64,000 nt of DNA from Fimenecus sp900545625 (GCA_963931525.1 OZ007023.1:2046001-2110000); one strand, 5' to 3'. Positions 8,648 through 18,078 are shown, numbered from the stretch's first letter. Program-made: numbers and translations. The notes: generated from the sequence alone by a model not told the origin.

Positions 8648-9942
8648 GTGTCCTTAAAGCCTCCTCCCTGCGAAGAATTGACCACATACGAGCCCGCTTC
8701 GCGCGCATAGCGCGTCAGGCCGCTTTTCCAGACCGTGATCTCTTTCCCATACAAAACGAACGCGCGCAGGTCCGCCTTGCGGGTCGTCACAGAGCCCCCT
8801 TCGGCAACAGTCAGTTCACGGAAATCCACGACCTCCTGTGCGATAAAGCGGCGCGGGTTTTCCCGAATCGCATCGGCAAGCTTTTGCCGTTCATCTTTGG
8901 TCAGGCCGCTTCCGAACACCACGCCGTAGCCGCCTGCTTCGGATACATCCTTGAGGACTAAGCGCTCGAGGTGCTCGAGTACATAGGCGCGGTCCGTCTC
9001 ATAATACGGCAGATACGTCGGCGCGTTCTGTAAGATCGGTTCTTCGCCGAGGTAGTAGCGGATCATCTCGGGTACAAAGTAATAGATCCCCTTGTCATCC
9101 GCCACACCGTTGCCCGGTGCGTTGACAAACGCGACATTGCCCGCGCGGTAGGCGTCCAAGAGATGCGGCACGCCTAAAAGCGAATCGGGCAAAAAGGTCA
9201 TGGGGTCGATGTATTCGTCGGAGATGCGGCGGTAGACCGTGCCCACCCGGCGCCGCTCGCCGGAATATTCGCTGTAATACAGCACATTCCCCTCCACGAA
9301 CAGATCCTGCGGCATGGCGAATACCGCGCCCGTCTGCTCGGCAAGATAGGAGTGCTCAAAAAAAGCGGAGTTGTAGCGTCCGGGGGTTAAGATCACATCG
9401 ATGCCGCCGACATTCACATCGTCAAGCACGCGCTTTAAGAGCTTGCCGTAATCACGGTTGTCGGTCACGGCGTTCGTTTCAAACGTATCGGGCGCGGCGC
9501 GGCGGCACAGGTCGCGCGCAATCATCGGGTACGACGCGCCCGAGGGGATGCGCAAATTGTCCTCGAGCACATACCACGCCATATCCTTGCCCTGCACAAG
9601 GTCGATGCCCGAAATATGGTTGTAGACCCTTTCAGGCGGAACGATGTTTTCGCACGGCGGCAGAAAGCCCTTGGAGCGGTAAACGAAATCCTCGGGCAGC
9701 ACGCCGTCTTTTAAGATCTGCTTTTTGCCGTAAATATCGTTCAAAAACAGGTTGAGCGTGTGGACGCGCTGGCGCAGCCCCTTTTCGAGAAACGCGAACT
9801 CATTTTTGGTCAAAATGCGCGGGATGGGATCAAACGGGAACAGCCGCTCGTGAAATTCGTTGTTTTTGTAGATGCCGAACTTCACGCCGTAGCGCGACAG
9901 CAGGCGGTTGATCTCTTCCTTATGGTCGATCAGCCTGTACAT
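8629..9942 (-). CDS. Circularly permuted ATP-grasp type 2 protein (DUF404/DUF407)
   Basis: The 437-residue protein has the family sequence run from FLNDIYGKKQILKDGVLPE, through VYRSKGFLPP and AWYVLEDNLRIPSGASYP, to a C-terminal ATP-grasp part with LVLKDVSEAGGYGVVFG. By family it should be a peptide-bond-forming ligase that activates a carboxylate with ATP. It is the first gene of the module, and a 177-base divergent intergenic region separates it from the MATE gene. The product of the ligation is not known. Confidence 0.92.
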   Translation of the reverse strand: MYRLIDHKEEINRLLSRYGVKFGIYKNNEFHERLFPFDPIPRILTKNEFAFLEKGLRQRVHTLNLFLNDIYGKKQILKDGVLPEDFVYRSKGFLPPCENIVPPERVYNHISGIDLVQGKDMAWYVLEDNLRIPSGASYPMIARDLCRRAAPDTFETNAVTDNRDYGKLLKRVLDDVNVGGIDVILTPGRYNSAFFEHSYLAEQTGAVFAMPQDLFVEGNVLYYSEYSGERRRVGTVYRRISDEYIDPMTFLPDSLLGVPHLLDAYRAGNVAFVNAPGNGVADDKGIYYFVPEMIRYYLGEEPILQNAPTYLPYYETDRAYVLEHLERLVLKDVSEAGGYGVVFGSGLTKDERQKLADAIRENPRRFIAQEVVDFRELTVAEGGSVTTRKADLRAFVLYGKEITVWKSGLTRYAREAGSYVVNSSQGGGFKDTWVLSR

Positions 9943-10119
9943 GGTGCGCCTCCCTTGCGGTATTTTATAAAATTATACCAAATTTTTAAATTACACACAA
10001 GCATTTTAAGTGTGATTTACAAAATTTTGCCGTATATCCTTTTCTGTCGAAAAAGCCTTGACTTTGTAAAAGCGCGGTGCTAAGATTCTGGGAAAATACG
10101 GCGAAAGGGGGCGTGCAAT

Positions 10120-11481
10120 ATGCGCGTCGATATGCTCAAGGGCAGCCCCGTAAAAGCGGTGCTCCGCTTTTCCCTTCCGTTGATGCTCGGCAACGTCTTT
10201 CAACTGTTTTACAATATTGCGGATTCCTTAGTGGTCGGTCGCTTTGTCAGCTCCTCGGCGCTCGCCGCCGTGGGCGCGGTGGGACCGGTCAACTCTCTGC
10301 TCGTCGGCTTTGCATTCGGGCTGACAAGCGGTTTTGCCATCCCCGTAGCGGAAAGCTACGGTGCGGGAGATCTCCCCCGCGTCAAAAAGTGCTTCGGCAA
10401 CGCTTTGTTCCTGTCGCTGACGCTTTCCGCCGTACTCACCGCCGTCGCTTTAAGCCTCTCGCGCCCGCTGCTGCGGCTGATTGATACGCCGGAAAGTATT
10501 TTGGAGGACGCGAACACCTATGCGGTCATCCTGTATTGCAGCATCGTCTTTATGATGCTATACAACATGATGGCTGCCATGCTGCGCGCGCTCGGTGACA
10601 GCCGTTCGCCGCTTCTGTTTTTGATCTTATCTTCTCTTGTCAACGTGGCGCTCGATCTGTTTTTCGTGCTTGTGCTGCACTGGACCATTGCCGGCGTTGC
10701 CGTAGCAAGCGCGATCGGCAACGGCGTCTCGGTGCTGCTGTGTGCGGTTCTGATTTGGCGCGCGCACCCGGAGCTGCATATCCAAAAATCCGACCTGCTC
10801 CCCGACCGCGCGGTCTGCCGCGCACTGCTTTCCATGGGGATTCCCATGGCGCTGCAGCTTTCGGTCACGGCGGTAGGGTCTATGATCCTGCAAAGTGCGG
10901 TCAACCGTTTCGGCGAACACGCCGTTGCCGCCGTCACCGCCGGCAGCCGTGCGGAAAACATTGTCAACGTGACCATGTCGGCGCTCGGTGTCGCACTTTC
11001 GACTTTCACCGCACAGAACCGCGGCGCAAAACAGTACAGCCGCATCCTCTATTCCGTACGGCGCATTTTTCTGCTGGACCTTGCCCTTTCCGTGGCCGCT
11101 TCGCTGTTTTTGTGGTTCTGCGGCCGCAGTGTGTGCGCGTTGTTTTTGAACGATTCCGCCGCACAGATCCTGCCGCTTGCCGAAACCTATCTGCGCACGC
11201 TTGCCTGTTTTTACTGGGCGCTGGCGGTGCTGTTTGTATTCCGCAATTTTTTGCAGGGGCTCGGCTACGGCTACACCTCCGTGCTTGCAGGAACTGCGGA
11301 GCTGGTCGGCCGCGTATTGGTCGCGTTTGTGCTCGCAGGTCGATTCGGATTCCCTGCCGTTTGTCTGGCAGGCCCTATGGCGTGGATGCTCGCCGATGTG
11401 CCGCTGTTGATCATCTATTTTATCAAACGCCGCTCGCTCGTGCGGCTATCCCGTCAAACACCTGCGCGGGAAAGTGTTTGA
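10120..11481 (+). CDS. MATE family multidrug/sodium antiporter
   Basis: The 453-residue protein has twelve predicted membrane segments and the family opening FSLPLMLGNVFQLFYNIADSLVVGRFVSSSALAAVG, repeated in degenerate form in the second half (GIPMALQLSVTAVGSMILQSAVNRFG). MATE proteins export cationic drugs and metabolites against a sodium or proton gradient. ATG 10120 follows AAAGGGGG at good spacing. It is a single-gene unit ending in a terminator. Confidence 0.92.
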   Translation: MRVDMLKGSPVKAVLRFSLPLMLGNVFQLFYNIADSLVVGRFVSSSALAAVGAVGPVNSLLVGFAFGLTSGFAIPVAESYGAGDLPRVKKCFGNALFLSLTLSAVLTAVALSLSRPLLRLIDTPESILEDANTYAVILYCSIVFMMLYNMMAAMLRALGDSRSPLLFLILSSLVNVALDLFFVLVLHWTIAGVAVASAIGNGVSVLLCAVLIWRAHPELHIQKSDLLPDRAVCRALLSMGIPMALQLSVTAVGSMILQSAVNRFGEHAVAAVTAGSRAENIVNVTMSALGVALSTFTAQNRGAKQYSRILYSVRRIFLLDLALSVAASLFLWFCGRSVCALFLNDSAAQILPLAETYLRTLACFYWALAVLFVFRNFLQGLGYGYTSVLAGTAELVGRVLVAFVLAGRFGFPAVCLAGPMAWMLADVPLLIIYFIKRRSLVRLSRQTPARESV

Positions 11482-11505
11482 CGAACTGCGCTTTCTATAA
11501 AAAGA

Positions 11506-11542
11506 AAAGCAGCGTCTCCAAAAAACGGAGATGCTGCTTTTT
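11506..11542. terminator. Intrinsic terminator between convergent MATE and NYN genes
   Basis: The stem AAAGCAGC-G-TCTCC pairs with GGAGA-T-GCTGCTTT and TTTTT follows. The A-rich 5' flank could also serve the minus-strand gene. Confidence 0.8.
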
Positions 11543-11557
11543 CCATATGGAGAGCTG

Positions 11558-12469
11558 TTATTTGAGCACCAGATCGCAGTCCTCGATCTCTACGCCGTCG
11601 ATGTCCGACAAAAACAGCTTGATCTGCCGGTAGCCGTATGCCTTGACGGAAAAGTCCTTGAACCGTTCGGTCAGGCGGGTGTTGATCTCGCCGATATTCA
11701 TGCGCTTTGCGCGGCTTTTTTGTAGAAGGGATTTCACATAAGCCTCGATCTCCTCACGGCGCACGGAGCGTTCCTGGCACAAGCAAAGGTTGTGCGCGCC
11801 GTCAAGCACGACGCGGAAGCTGCTGAACGATTTCAAAAAGTTCGAAAACTTGGAAAATCCGTAGTTGCGCTCGTCAAAATCAGGGAACTTGCGCTGCAAA
11901 TATTCTTTGACAACACTGATGAGCACGCGCGCACCCGCCTCCCCGCGGGAGAGCATGGAAAGGATCTCCTGCTCGATCTCCATGCGCGGGGTGATGCTGC
12001 TTTCATTGGAAGCGGGCTCGTCATCCGTTTTGCCGCTTAAAACATCCAAATACCGAAATGAATCGCAGGCGTTGACAAACGCCTTCGGCGTTTTGCTCTC
12101 GCCCATGCCGACGACCTGCTTGCCGCTTTCGCGCAGGCGCACTGCAAGGCGGGTAAAATCGCTGTCGCTCGAGGCAAGACAGAACACATCCACCGTATCG
12201 CGGTAGAGGATGTCCATCGCATCGATGATCATGGCGGAATCCGTGGAATTTTTGCCCACGGTATTGGCAAACTGCTGCATGGGCTGGATAGCATATTCCG
12301 GCAGAACGCTCTTCCAGCATTTCACATCATCGCGCGTCCAATCGCCGTAAATGCGTTTGACCGTGACCGTCCCGATGGATTTCAGCTCATCGAACACCGT
12401 TTCGATATAACGAGGAGAAATGTTGTCTGAGTCAATCAGCAAGGCAATATTCCGATTTGTATTTTCCAT
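11558..12469 (-). CDS. NYN-domain putative ribonuclease with LOTUS/OST-HTH domains
   Basis: The N-terminal part (about residues 1-150) is a NYN/PIN-like fold with acidic residues in LIDSDNISPRY, STDSAMIIDAMD and SSDSDFTRLA, which form the metal site of such nucleases. The C-terminal half has one clear OST-HTH/LOTUS module (YLQRKFPDFDERNYGFSKFSNFLKS) and a weaker second one, domains that bind RNA. The protein is likely an RNA-processing or RNA-decay factor. ATG 12469 is preferred over the frame start at 12487 because an AGGAAGT site precedes it. Confidence 0.88.
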   Translation of the reverse strand: MENTNRNIALLIDSDNISPRYIETVFDELKSIGTVTVKRIYGDWTRDDVKCWKSVLPEYAIQPMQQFANTVGKNSTDSAMIIDAMDILYRDTVDVFCLASSDSDFTRLAVRLRESGKQVVGMGESKTPKAFVNACDSFRYLDVLSGKTDDEPASNESSITPRMEIEQEILSMLSRGEAGARVLISVVKEYLQRKFPDFDERNYGFSKFSNFLKSFSSFRVVLDGAHNLCLCQERSVRREEIEAYVKSLLQKSRAKRMNIGEINTRLTERFKDFSVKAYGYRQIKLFLSDIDGVEIEDCDLVLK

Positions 12470-12547
12470 AAAAACTTCCTTTGCCAATAGGATGCTTTTA
12501 TTATACTAACTTTTATAAAAAAATGCAAACTGCAGGCGGTGTTTTGC

Positions 12548-12576
12548 TTGACGCACACAGGTTAATTTGGCATAAT
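12548..12576 (+). promoter_or_regulatory. SigA-type promoter for the GH18-like gene
   Basis: TTGACG, a 17-base spacer and CATAAT lie about 70 bases ahead of the start codon at 12649. Confidence 0.6.
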
Positions 12577-12648
12577 AGACTTAAATCCGAACGATCGGTT
12601 CGATTTTTTGTGCGTATACAAAAATGCTGAAAACAAAGGGGTTTCACG

Positions 12649-14193
12649 ATGTCAAACAAAAGATCTGCACTGCAAAGCAAGCCGAGCGAACACGCGTCCC
12701 GCAAGGTCTCTAAGGCCAAAAGGGTGCTGCGCGTTCTGTTTACCATTGTATGTTTGCTGCTTGTCTTCGCGCTGGTCTGCACCGCGCTTTCTTTTAGCAA
12801 TGCAAGCAAGGCGGAGATCAAGCCGGAACAGGATCTGCTGGAAAACGCAGTTGTCTCCGTAACAAACGGTGAAGTATCGGGCGACGGCTTTACAGGCACA
12901 GCCGGGACAGTGTACACAGCGGAGCTTTCCGCACCGGCGGTTCTGAACACCGTTGTTCTGCGTGAGGATGGCGCAAACTGCCGCGGGTTTTCCATTGAAG
13001 CGCTGGTGGACGGCGCATACACGCAAATCTACGCGCAGGATGATAAGATCGGCGAATACCGTTACTGTGCATTTCCCGAAGTCGAGACCACAGCACTGCG
13101 CATCACCGTACAGGGCGCCGACGCACCTTTCACGATAGAGGATGTAGAGGCTTTTTCTTCAGAGCGCAAAGCGGCGGAGGACTTCCGTGTAACGACCTAC
13201 ATAACTGCGGCGACTGCATATGATTTGGAAGGCCTTCGCACACAGGCGGGCAGTTTTGATGTGATCACAGATGTTATCCTGTTCGGCGCGGTACGCTTTG
13301 CAGCAGACGGCACGCTGTATTACCCCGATCTGGATCTCGGGGATGGGACGACGGCGGACGGTGAGACGGTCTTCCGAACGGCGCTTCAAAATCTGCGTGA
13401 GGTCATCGGAGACCGCGACGTGCGCATCCATTGCAACTTTATCGGTCCCGATGCGCCCGAAGGAACAGCCGCCGAAAATGCGGCGAACGCAAAATGCGAC
13501 CAGCACAATCTGGCGTTTGGCGACAACCGGGACACCCTGATCGCGGCGCTTTTGGAGTTCACAGCGGCAAATGATTTCGACGGGATCTATTTTGACTACG
13601 AATATCCGCGCCGTCTCAAAGACTGGTTCACGTTCAGCCGTTTCCTTTCGGCACTCAAAGAAGAGATCAACGGGCAGTATCAGCTCGGTGCGGCGGTGCC
13701 TGTTTGGAAAAATCTGTGGGAGATCTTTCTGAGCCGTTCGGTAGATACCGTAGAAGTCATGGGATATGATGCATTTGATGCAGAGGACGGACATCACGCC
13801 TCCTTCGCACGCACGGCAAGCGACGTGATCAGCGACTATCTGAGTCTTGGCTATTCTGCGGATAAAATGGATCTGGGCATGCCGTTTTTCTCCCGTCCCA
13901 TAGACGGCGGTGAATACTGGTACACCTATTCCGGCGACGCCCGACAGCTTGGGAAATATCAGAACGTAGCCGAGGGACTTTTGCAAGGTTGTCCCGAAAC
14001 CGAGGAGGAGAACACCCCCGACCGCTATTATAACGGCTGGCAGATGGTTTATGACAAGACTGCCTATGCGATCGACACGGGGCTCGGCGGCGTGATGGTC
14101 TGGCATTACGGCTGCGACCTGCCCTATGAAGACGAGCTTTCCCTGTTCGGCGCCATGGCACAGGCGATCGAGGACAGAACGGTGCAGGCGTGA
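12649..14193 (+). CDS. Membrane-anchored GH18-like glycosidase with discoidin (F5/8C) domain, copy 1
   Basis: The 514-residue protein has a basic N-terminus and one hydrophobic segment (VLFTIVCLLLVFALVCTALSF), so it is secreted or anchored. Residues about 60-160 look like an F5/8 type C sugar-binding domain. From about residue 175 there is a TIM barrel with the GH18 motif as DGIYFDYE: the catalytic Glu and one Asp remain, but the middle Asp of DxxDxDxE is Tyr. EVMGYDAFD is the later barrel strand. It may cleave chitin, GlcNAc-containing glycans or cortex. A paralogue lies at 15189. Confidence 0.8.
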   Translation: MSNKRSALQSKPSEHASRKVSKAKRVLRVLFTIVCLLLVFALVCTALSFSNASKAEIKPEQDLLENAVVSVTNGEVSGDGFTGTAGTVYTAELSAPAVLNTVVLREDGANCRGFSIEALVDGAYTQIYAQDDKIGEYRYCAFPEVETTALRITVQGADAPFTIEDVEAFSSERKAAEDFRVTTYITAATAYDLEGLRTQAGSFDVITDVILFGAVRFAADGTLYYPDLDLGDGTTADGETVFRTALQNLREVIGDRDVRIHCNFIGPDAPEGTAAENAANAKCDQHNLAFGDNRDTLIAALLEFTAANDFDGIYFDYEYPRRLKDWFTFSRFLSALKEEINGQYQLGAAVPVWKNLWEIFLSRSVDTVEVMGYDAFDAEDGHHASFARTASDVISDYLSLGYSADKMDLGMPFFSRPIDGGEYWYTYSGDARQLGKYQNVAEGLLQGCPETEEENTPDRYYNGWQMVYDKTAYAIDTGLGGVMVWHYGCDLPYEDELSLFGAMAQAIEDRTVQA

Positions 14194-14203
14194 GGATCAG
14201 CTT

Positions 14204-15127
14204 TTGATTACAGTAGACTTTTTAGAAACATCTGCATGTACACAACCGCTTCTGTTTGCCGTGGTCGCGGCGCGGTATCACGGCAAGTGGCTTTACTGCC
14301 GACACAAGGCGCGTACCACGCGCGAGCTGCCCGGCGGACACATAGAAGCCGGCGAAACAGCGGCGGACGCCGCCGCACGCGAGCTTTTTGAAGAGACGGG
14401 CGCTGTGCGTTTCGACTTGCAGCCGATCTGTATCTATCGTGTAACAACCGAGAAAGAGGTTTCGCACGGTATGCTGTATTTTGCAGAGGTCACTTCGATG
14501 GATACAATTCCCGCTTCGTCGGAGATGGCAGAGGTCGGGCTTTATGATACCCCGCCCGAAGACCAGACTTATCCCGAGATACAGCCCGAGCTTTTTAATC
14601 GCACGCTTTTGTACCTGTATGAGCAAAAAACCGCGAACGAGCTTTGGGACGTTTTGGATGGCGACCGCAATCCGACAGGCAGAACCGCGCGCCGCGGGGA
14701 TATGCCGCTGCCGGCGGGCGATTACCATTTGGTCGTCCATGTTTGGGTACAAAACAGCCGCGGCGAATTTTTGCTGACCCGCCGCACGCCCAACAAAGCC
14801 TTTCCCCTTATGTGGGAGGTGACGGGCGGTTCGGCAGTCAGCGGAGACAACAGCCTGCATGCCGCCCTGCGTGAGATACGGGAGGAAACCGGCTTCCGGC
14901 TGCGACCCGAAAGCGGGCAGCTTTTATTCTCCGAAAAACGGCGGGATAATTTTTTGGATGTGTGGCTGTTTCGTGCAGACTTGGATCTGCGCGACGCGGT
15001 TTTGCAGCCTTTTGAAACCTGCGATATATGCTGGGCAACCGAAGAGCAGCTGCACAGCATGCAAAAGGGCGGCGTACTCGCACCGCTTGCCTGTCTTGAT
15101 AAAGTTTTAGAAAAGGTTCGTTCGTAG
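14204..15127 (+). CDS. Double NUDIX hydrolase
   Basis: The 307-residue protein holds two NUDIX domains. The first has a perfect box (GGHIEAGETAADAAARELFEETGA). The second (GGSAVSGDNSLHAALREIREETGF) keeps REIREETG but has Asp for the first Glu. NUDIX enzymes hydrolyse nucleoside diphosphates linked to another moiety; the second half resembles the Idi/YfcD-like group. TTG 14204 follows a TGAGGA site 10 bases behind the upstream stop, so it is probably co-transcribed. The longer frame to 14126 would overlap the GH18-like gene. Confidence 0.85.
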   Translation: MITVDFLETSACTQPLLFAVVAARYHGKWLYCRHKARTTRELPGGHIEAGETAADAAARELFEETGAVRFDLQPICIYRVTTEKEVSHGMLYFAEVTSMDTIPASSEMAEVGLYDTPPEDQTYPEIQPELFNRTLLYLYEQKTANELWDVLDGDRNPTGRTARRGDMPLPAGDYHLVVHVWVQNSRGEFLLTRRTPNKAFPLMWEVTGGSAVSGDNSLHAALREIREETGFRLRPESGQLLFSEKRRDNFLDVWLFRADLDLRDAVLQPFETCDICWATEEQLHSMQKGGVLAPLACLDKVLEKVRS

Positions 15128-15188
15128 CAATCGCTTGATCGGCAGAAAAAGTGCAAAGAACTTTATAAGCGGAAAGGACATGTGATCT

Positions 15189-16571
15189 ATGGCACGCAAC
15201 GGCTCAAACAGCGCTGCATTTTCCCCGGGAGAAAACCTGCTGCAAAACGCGGCGGTCACCGTTTGCGGCGGCGAGCGCGCCGGGAACGGCTTTTCGGGAC
15301 GTGCGGGCGCGACGTATACGGTGGAATTTCCCGCACCGACGGCTGTCAACACCGTTGTTTTGCGCGAGGACGGTGCAAACTGCCGCGGGTTCTCCGTGGA
15401 GGCAAAGATCGACGGTGATTTCCGGCAGATTTACGCACAGGATGACAAGATCGGTGAATACCGCTACTGTGCATTTCGGGAAGTAGCCGCCACGGCGCTG
15501 CGTGTCACCGTCCGACAGGCGGAAACCCGATTTACACTGTCAGGCGTGGAAGCCTATTGTGTGCCGAAAAAGGCCGCTCCCGACTTCCGCGTAACGGCGT
15601 ACCTGACGGCAGAGACCGCATATGATGCGAACGCGCTGCGTGCCCGCGCGGGCAGTCTCGACTGCATCACCGACGTCATTTTCTTCGGCGCGGTGCGCTT
15701 TTCTGCGGACGGCACGCTGTACTATCCCGATTTGGAAGCCGAGGACGGCACAAAGGCCGACGGCAAGACCGTGTTTCAAACGGCGCTGCAAAACCTGCGT
15801 GAAGTTACAAACGGACGCGACATACGCATACACTGCAATTTTTTAGGGCCGGACGTGGATTCGGCGAACGAAAGATGCGAACAGCACACCTTAGCGTTCG
15901 GTAAGAACCGCAATACGCTGATTGCCGCCATTCTGCAATTTATCGAAGCAAACGGCTTTGACGGGATCTTTTTCGATTACGAATACCCGCGCCGCTTGAA
16001 AGACTGGCTTACGTTCAGCCGCTTTCTTACCGCTTTGAAAAAGGAGATCCACGGGCGCTTTGTACTCGGCGCGGCGGTGCCCGTTTGGAAAAATTTGTGG
16101 GAAACACTGCTTGCGCGTCCGCTGGATGTTGCCGAGATCATGGGCTATGACGCCTTTGATGCGGACGGTCATCACGCCGCTTTCACGGCTACGGCAAGCC
16201 GCCTGGTCGCCAATTACCAAAGCCTTGGCTTTGCACGCAGGCGTTTGGATCTCGGCATGCCCTTTTATGCGCGCCCCGTCGACGGCGGCTTGTATTGGTA
16301 CGCTTATCGGGAGGAAGCGCACGCGCTCGGCACATCATGCAACATCGCACAAGGCGCACTCGCGAACTTCCCGGAAACGCAGGGCGAAGCGGCGCCGGCG
16401 CGGTATTACAACGGGTGGCAGATGGTCTACGACAAGACCGCCTATGCGATCGACGCGGACTTGGGCGGCGTCATGGTCTGGCATTACGGCTACGACCTGC
16501 CCTGTGAAGACGAGCTTTCCCTGTTCGGCGCAATGCGGCAGGCACTTACAGACCGCACGGCGCAGGCGTAA
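15189..16571 (+). CDS. GH18-like glycosidase with discoidin domain, copy 2, no signal peptide
   Basis: This 460-residue protein is closely similar along its length to the product at 12649 (for example NTVVLREDGANCRGFS and the shared IYAQDDKIGEYRYCAF), with barrel motif DGIFFDYE, again lacking the middle Asp. It begins directly at the sugar-binding domain and has no hydrophobic N-terminus. It may act inside the cell, inside the forespore or mother cell, or be exported by another route. A GGAAAGGACA site precedes the ATG. It looks like a tandem duplicate that lost or never had the leader. Confidence 0.8.
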   Translation: MARNGSNSAAFSPGENLLQNAAVTVCGGERAGNGFSGRAGATYTVEFPAPTAVNTVVLREDGANCRGFSVEAKIDGDFRQIYAQDDKIGEYRYCAFREVAATALRVTVRQAETRFTLSGVEAYCVPKKAAPDFRVTAYLTAETAYDANALRARAGSLDCITDVIFFGAVRFSADGTLYYPDLEAEDGTKADGKTVFQTALQNLREVTNGRDIRIHCNFLGPDVDSANERCEQHTLAFGKNRNTLIAAILQFIEANGFDGIFFDYEYPRRLKDWLTFSRFLTALKKEIHGRFVLGAAVPVWKNLWETLLARPLDVAEIMGYDAFDADGHHAAFTATASRLVANYQSLGFARRRLDLGMPFYARPVDGGLYWYAYREEAHALGTSCNIAQGALANFPETQGEAAPARYYNGWQMVYDKTAYAIDADLGGVMVWHYGYDLPCEDELSLFGAMRQALTDRTAQA

Positions 16572-16599
16572 GAAAACAAAAATTTCTCGGAGTATAAAA

Positions 16600-17367
16600 A
16601 TGAATATAAAGGATTGCATTACGCTGTCGGATGTATATGCACCGTACATTTACGCCGACATGCAAAAGGCCGGCTGGGGCGTGCTGTTTTGGGCGGATGA
16701 TAATCCGACGCAGCACGATGCAAACCATGCGGTCATATTGGACGATGCGCGTTTTTCGGAAGCGCTTCCCACGATTCGGGATTTTTACCTGCAAAAAGGG
16801 CGGGAGGCGCGCATATACCTGTTAGACGGGCAGCGCGAACGCTTTGCACAAACGCTTGAGCACACAGGGTTTCACCTGTATTCCTGCGGCGAATTTCAGC
16901 ACCTTTTGCTGACAGAGGAAAACCGCATCCCGAAAACCGATCTTCTGGAGATTCGGGAATTGACAGATCCTGTTGACGTGACGGACACATTGCTTCACAA
17001 TCTTTATGGGGTGTATATGGAAGAAGACCCCGATACGATCAACCGCATGCGCCGCCTGCTTTCGCGCTGCATCCGAAATCCGCTGTGCAGTGTTTATGTC
17101 GGATATTACGAAGGTGCGCCCGCCTGTATCGCCATGGCGGCGGATTCGCCCTACGGCATGACCTTTTTCGACCTTGTGGAGACGGCACAGAAATTCCGCT
17201 GCCGCGGGTTTGCGCGCGAGCTGATCTCCTTTATGGTGTCGCGGGTGACGAAGCCAACCTTTCTCTATTCCGAAAACCCTACCGCAATCCGCATTTACGA
17301 GCAGGCGGGGTTTCGCAAGATCGACTGCGGCAACGCGGTGTCGCACCGCGCCGTTTATAAGAAATGA
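16600..17367 (+). CDS. GNAT family N-acetyltransferase
   Basis: The 255-residue protein ends in a GNAT fold: AACIAMAADSPYG, then FRCRGFARELISFM as the acetyl-CoA loop, and LYSENPTAIRIYEQAGF as the typical last motif. The first half is less conserved and may bind the substrate. The start at 16600 follows TCGGAG. It lies 28 bases behind the GH18-like gene and may share its transcript. The substrate is unknown. Confidence 0.85.
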   Translation: MNIKDCITLSDVYAPYIYADMQKAGWGVLFWADDNPTQHDANHAVILDDARFSEALPTIRDFYLQKGREARIYLLDGQRERFAQTLEHTGFHLYSCGEFQHLLLTEENRIPKTDLLEIRELTDPVDVTDTLLHNLYGVYMEEDPDTINRMRRLLSRCIRNPLCSVYVGYYEGAPACIAMAADSPYGMTFFDLVETAQKFRCRGFARELISFMVSRVTKPTFLYSENPTAIRIYEQAGFRKIDCGNAVSHRAVYKK

Positions 17368-17388
17368 TTTCATTTTGGAGGTATTTTT

Positions 17389-17733
17389 ATGCCGTATATC
17401 CATGTCAGCACTACCGAAGCCATTTCCGAAGCGAAGGCAGACGCCGTAAAAGCGCGGCTCGGCAAAGCCATTGCCCTGCTGCCCGGAAAAAGCGAAACGT
17501 ATTTGATGGTTCGGCTCGACGGGGACTGCGATATGTATTTTCAGGGAACAAACGATGCGCCCGCTGCCATGTGTGAGGTCAGCGTGTTCGGCAAAGCGAA
17601 TCGTGACGCGTGCAACGCCCTTACAGCGGAGCTTTGCACGATTTTGTCCGAAAAACTCGACGTTCCCCCTGCCCGATGCTACGTCAAATTTGTATTCACA
17701 GACACCTGGGGCTTTTCGGGCGGGCTGTTCTGA
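17389..17733 (+). CDS. MIF-like tautomerase
   Basis: The 114-residue protein begins Met-Pro, which would expose the catalytic Pro1 of the tautomerase superfamily. It has the macrophage migration inhibitory factor layout (YLMVRLDGD, later ARCYVKFVFTDTWGFSGGLF) and usual length. Such proteins form trimers and tautomerise phenylpyruvate-like keto acids; the bacterial role is unclear. A GGAGG site precedes it, 21 bases after the GNAT gene. Confidence 0.88.
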   Translation: MPYIHVSTTEAISEAKADAVKARLGKAIALLPGKSETYLMVRLDGDCDMYFQGTNDAPAAMCEVSVFGKANRDACNALTAELCTILSEKLDVPPARCYVKFVFTDTWGFSGGLF

Positions 17734-17839
17734 CGCAGATGCGTACATATACATACACTGCCTCGGTGCCGCAGAAGTAAATCTTGTCTGTTTGTTTTCG
17801 AAACCGCGCAAAGTAATTTTACACAGCTTTTTCCTTGTA

Positions 17840-17890
17840 AACAAAGGGGGCCGCACGGCGCAGCAGCGCCGTGCGGCCCCCTTTGTTTTT
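17840..17890. terminator. Very strong intrinsic terminator
   Basis: A near-perfect stem of about 22 pairs (AACAAAGGGGGCCGCACGGC / complement) is followed by TTTTT. It lies between the MIF-like gene and minus-strand genes and could stop both. Confidence 0.9.
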
Positions 17891-17895
17891 CAGTT

Positions 17896-18015
17896 TCAGG
17901 CATCCAGCCAGGCCGCATTGCCGCCGTCTAACACCTGCGTCCCGACCGAAACGGTCAAAACATCGTCCAGTTCAAATTCGACCCTTACAAAATCAGGCGT
18001 TCCGTATTTTTGCAC
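17896..18015 (-). CDS. Small hypothetical protein, 39 residues
   Basis: A GTG start with an AAAGGAGT site 8 bases upstream opens a 39-codon frame that begins MQKYGTPDFVRVEFELDD and ends GGNAAWLDA. It stops directly beside the strong terminator at 17890, as a real small gene would. The protein is acidic and not membranous. I do not recognise a family. Confidence 0.55.
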   Translation of the reverse strand: MQKYGTPDFVRVEFELDDVLTVSVGTQVLDGGNAAWLDA

Positions 18016-18078
18016 GCGAAAACTCCTTTCTCCTGTTTGCGTTCTTTCCGCTTTCCCCCACCCCCGCCCTATGTACTG

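Noticed and set aside
16060..16599. Upstream extension of the GNAT gene frame
   Set aside because: It overlaps the GH18-like gene in another frame; the start at 16600 has a proper site and the conserved length.
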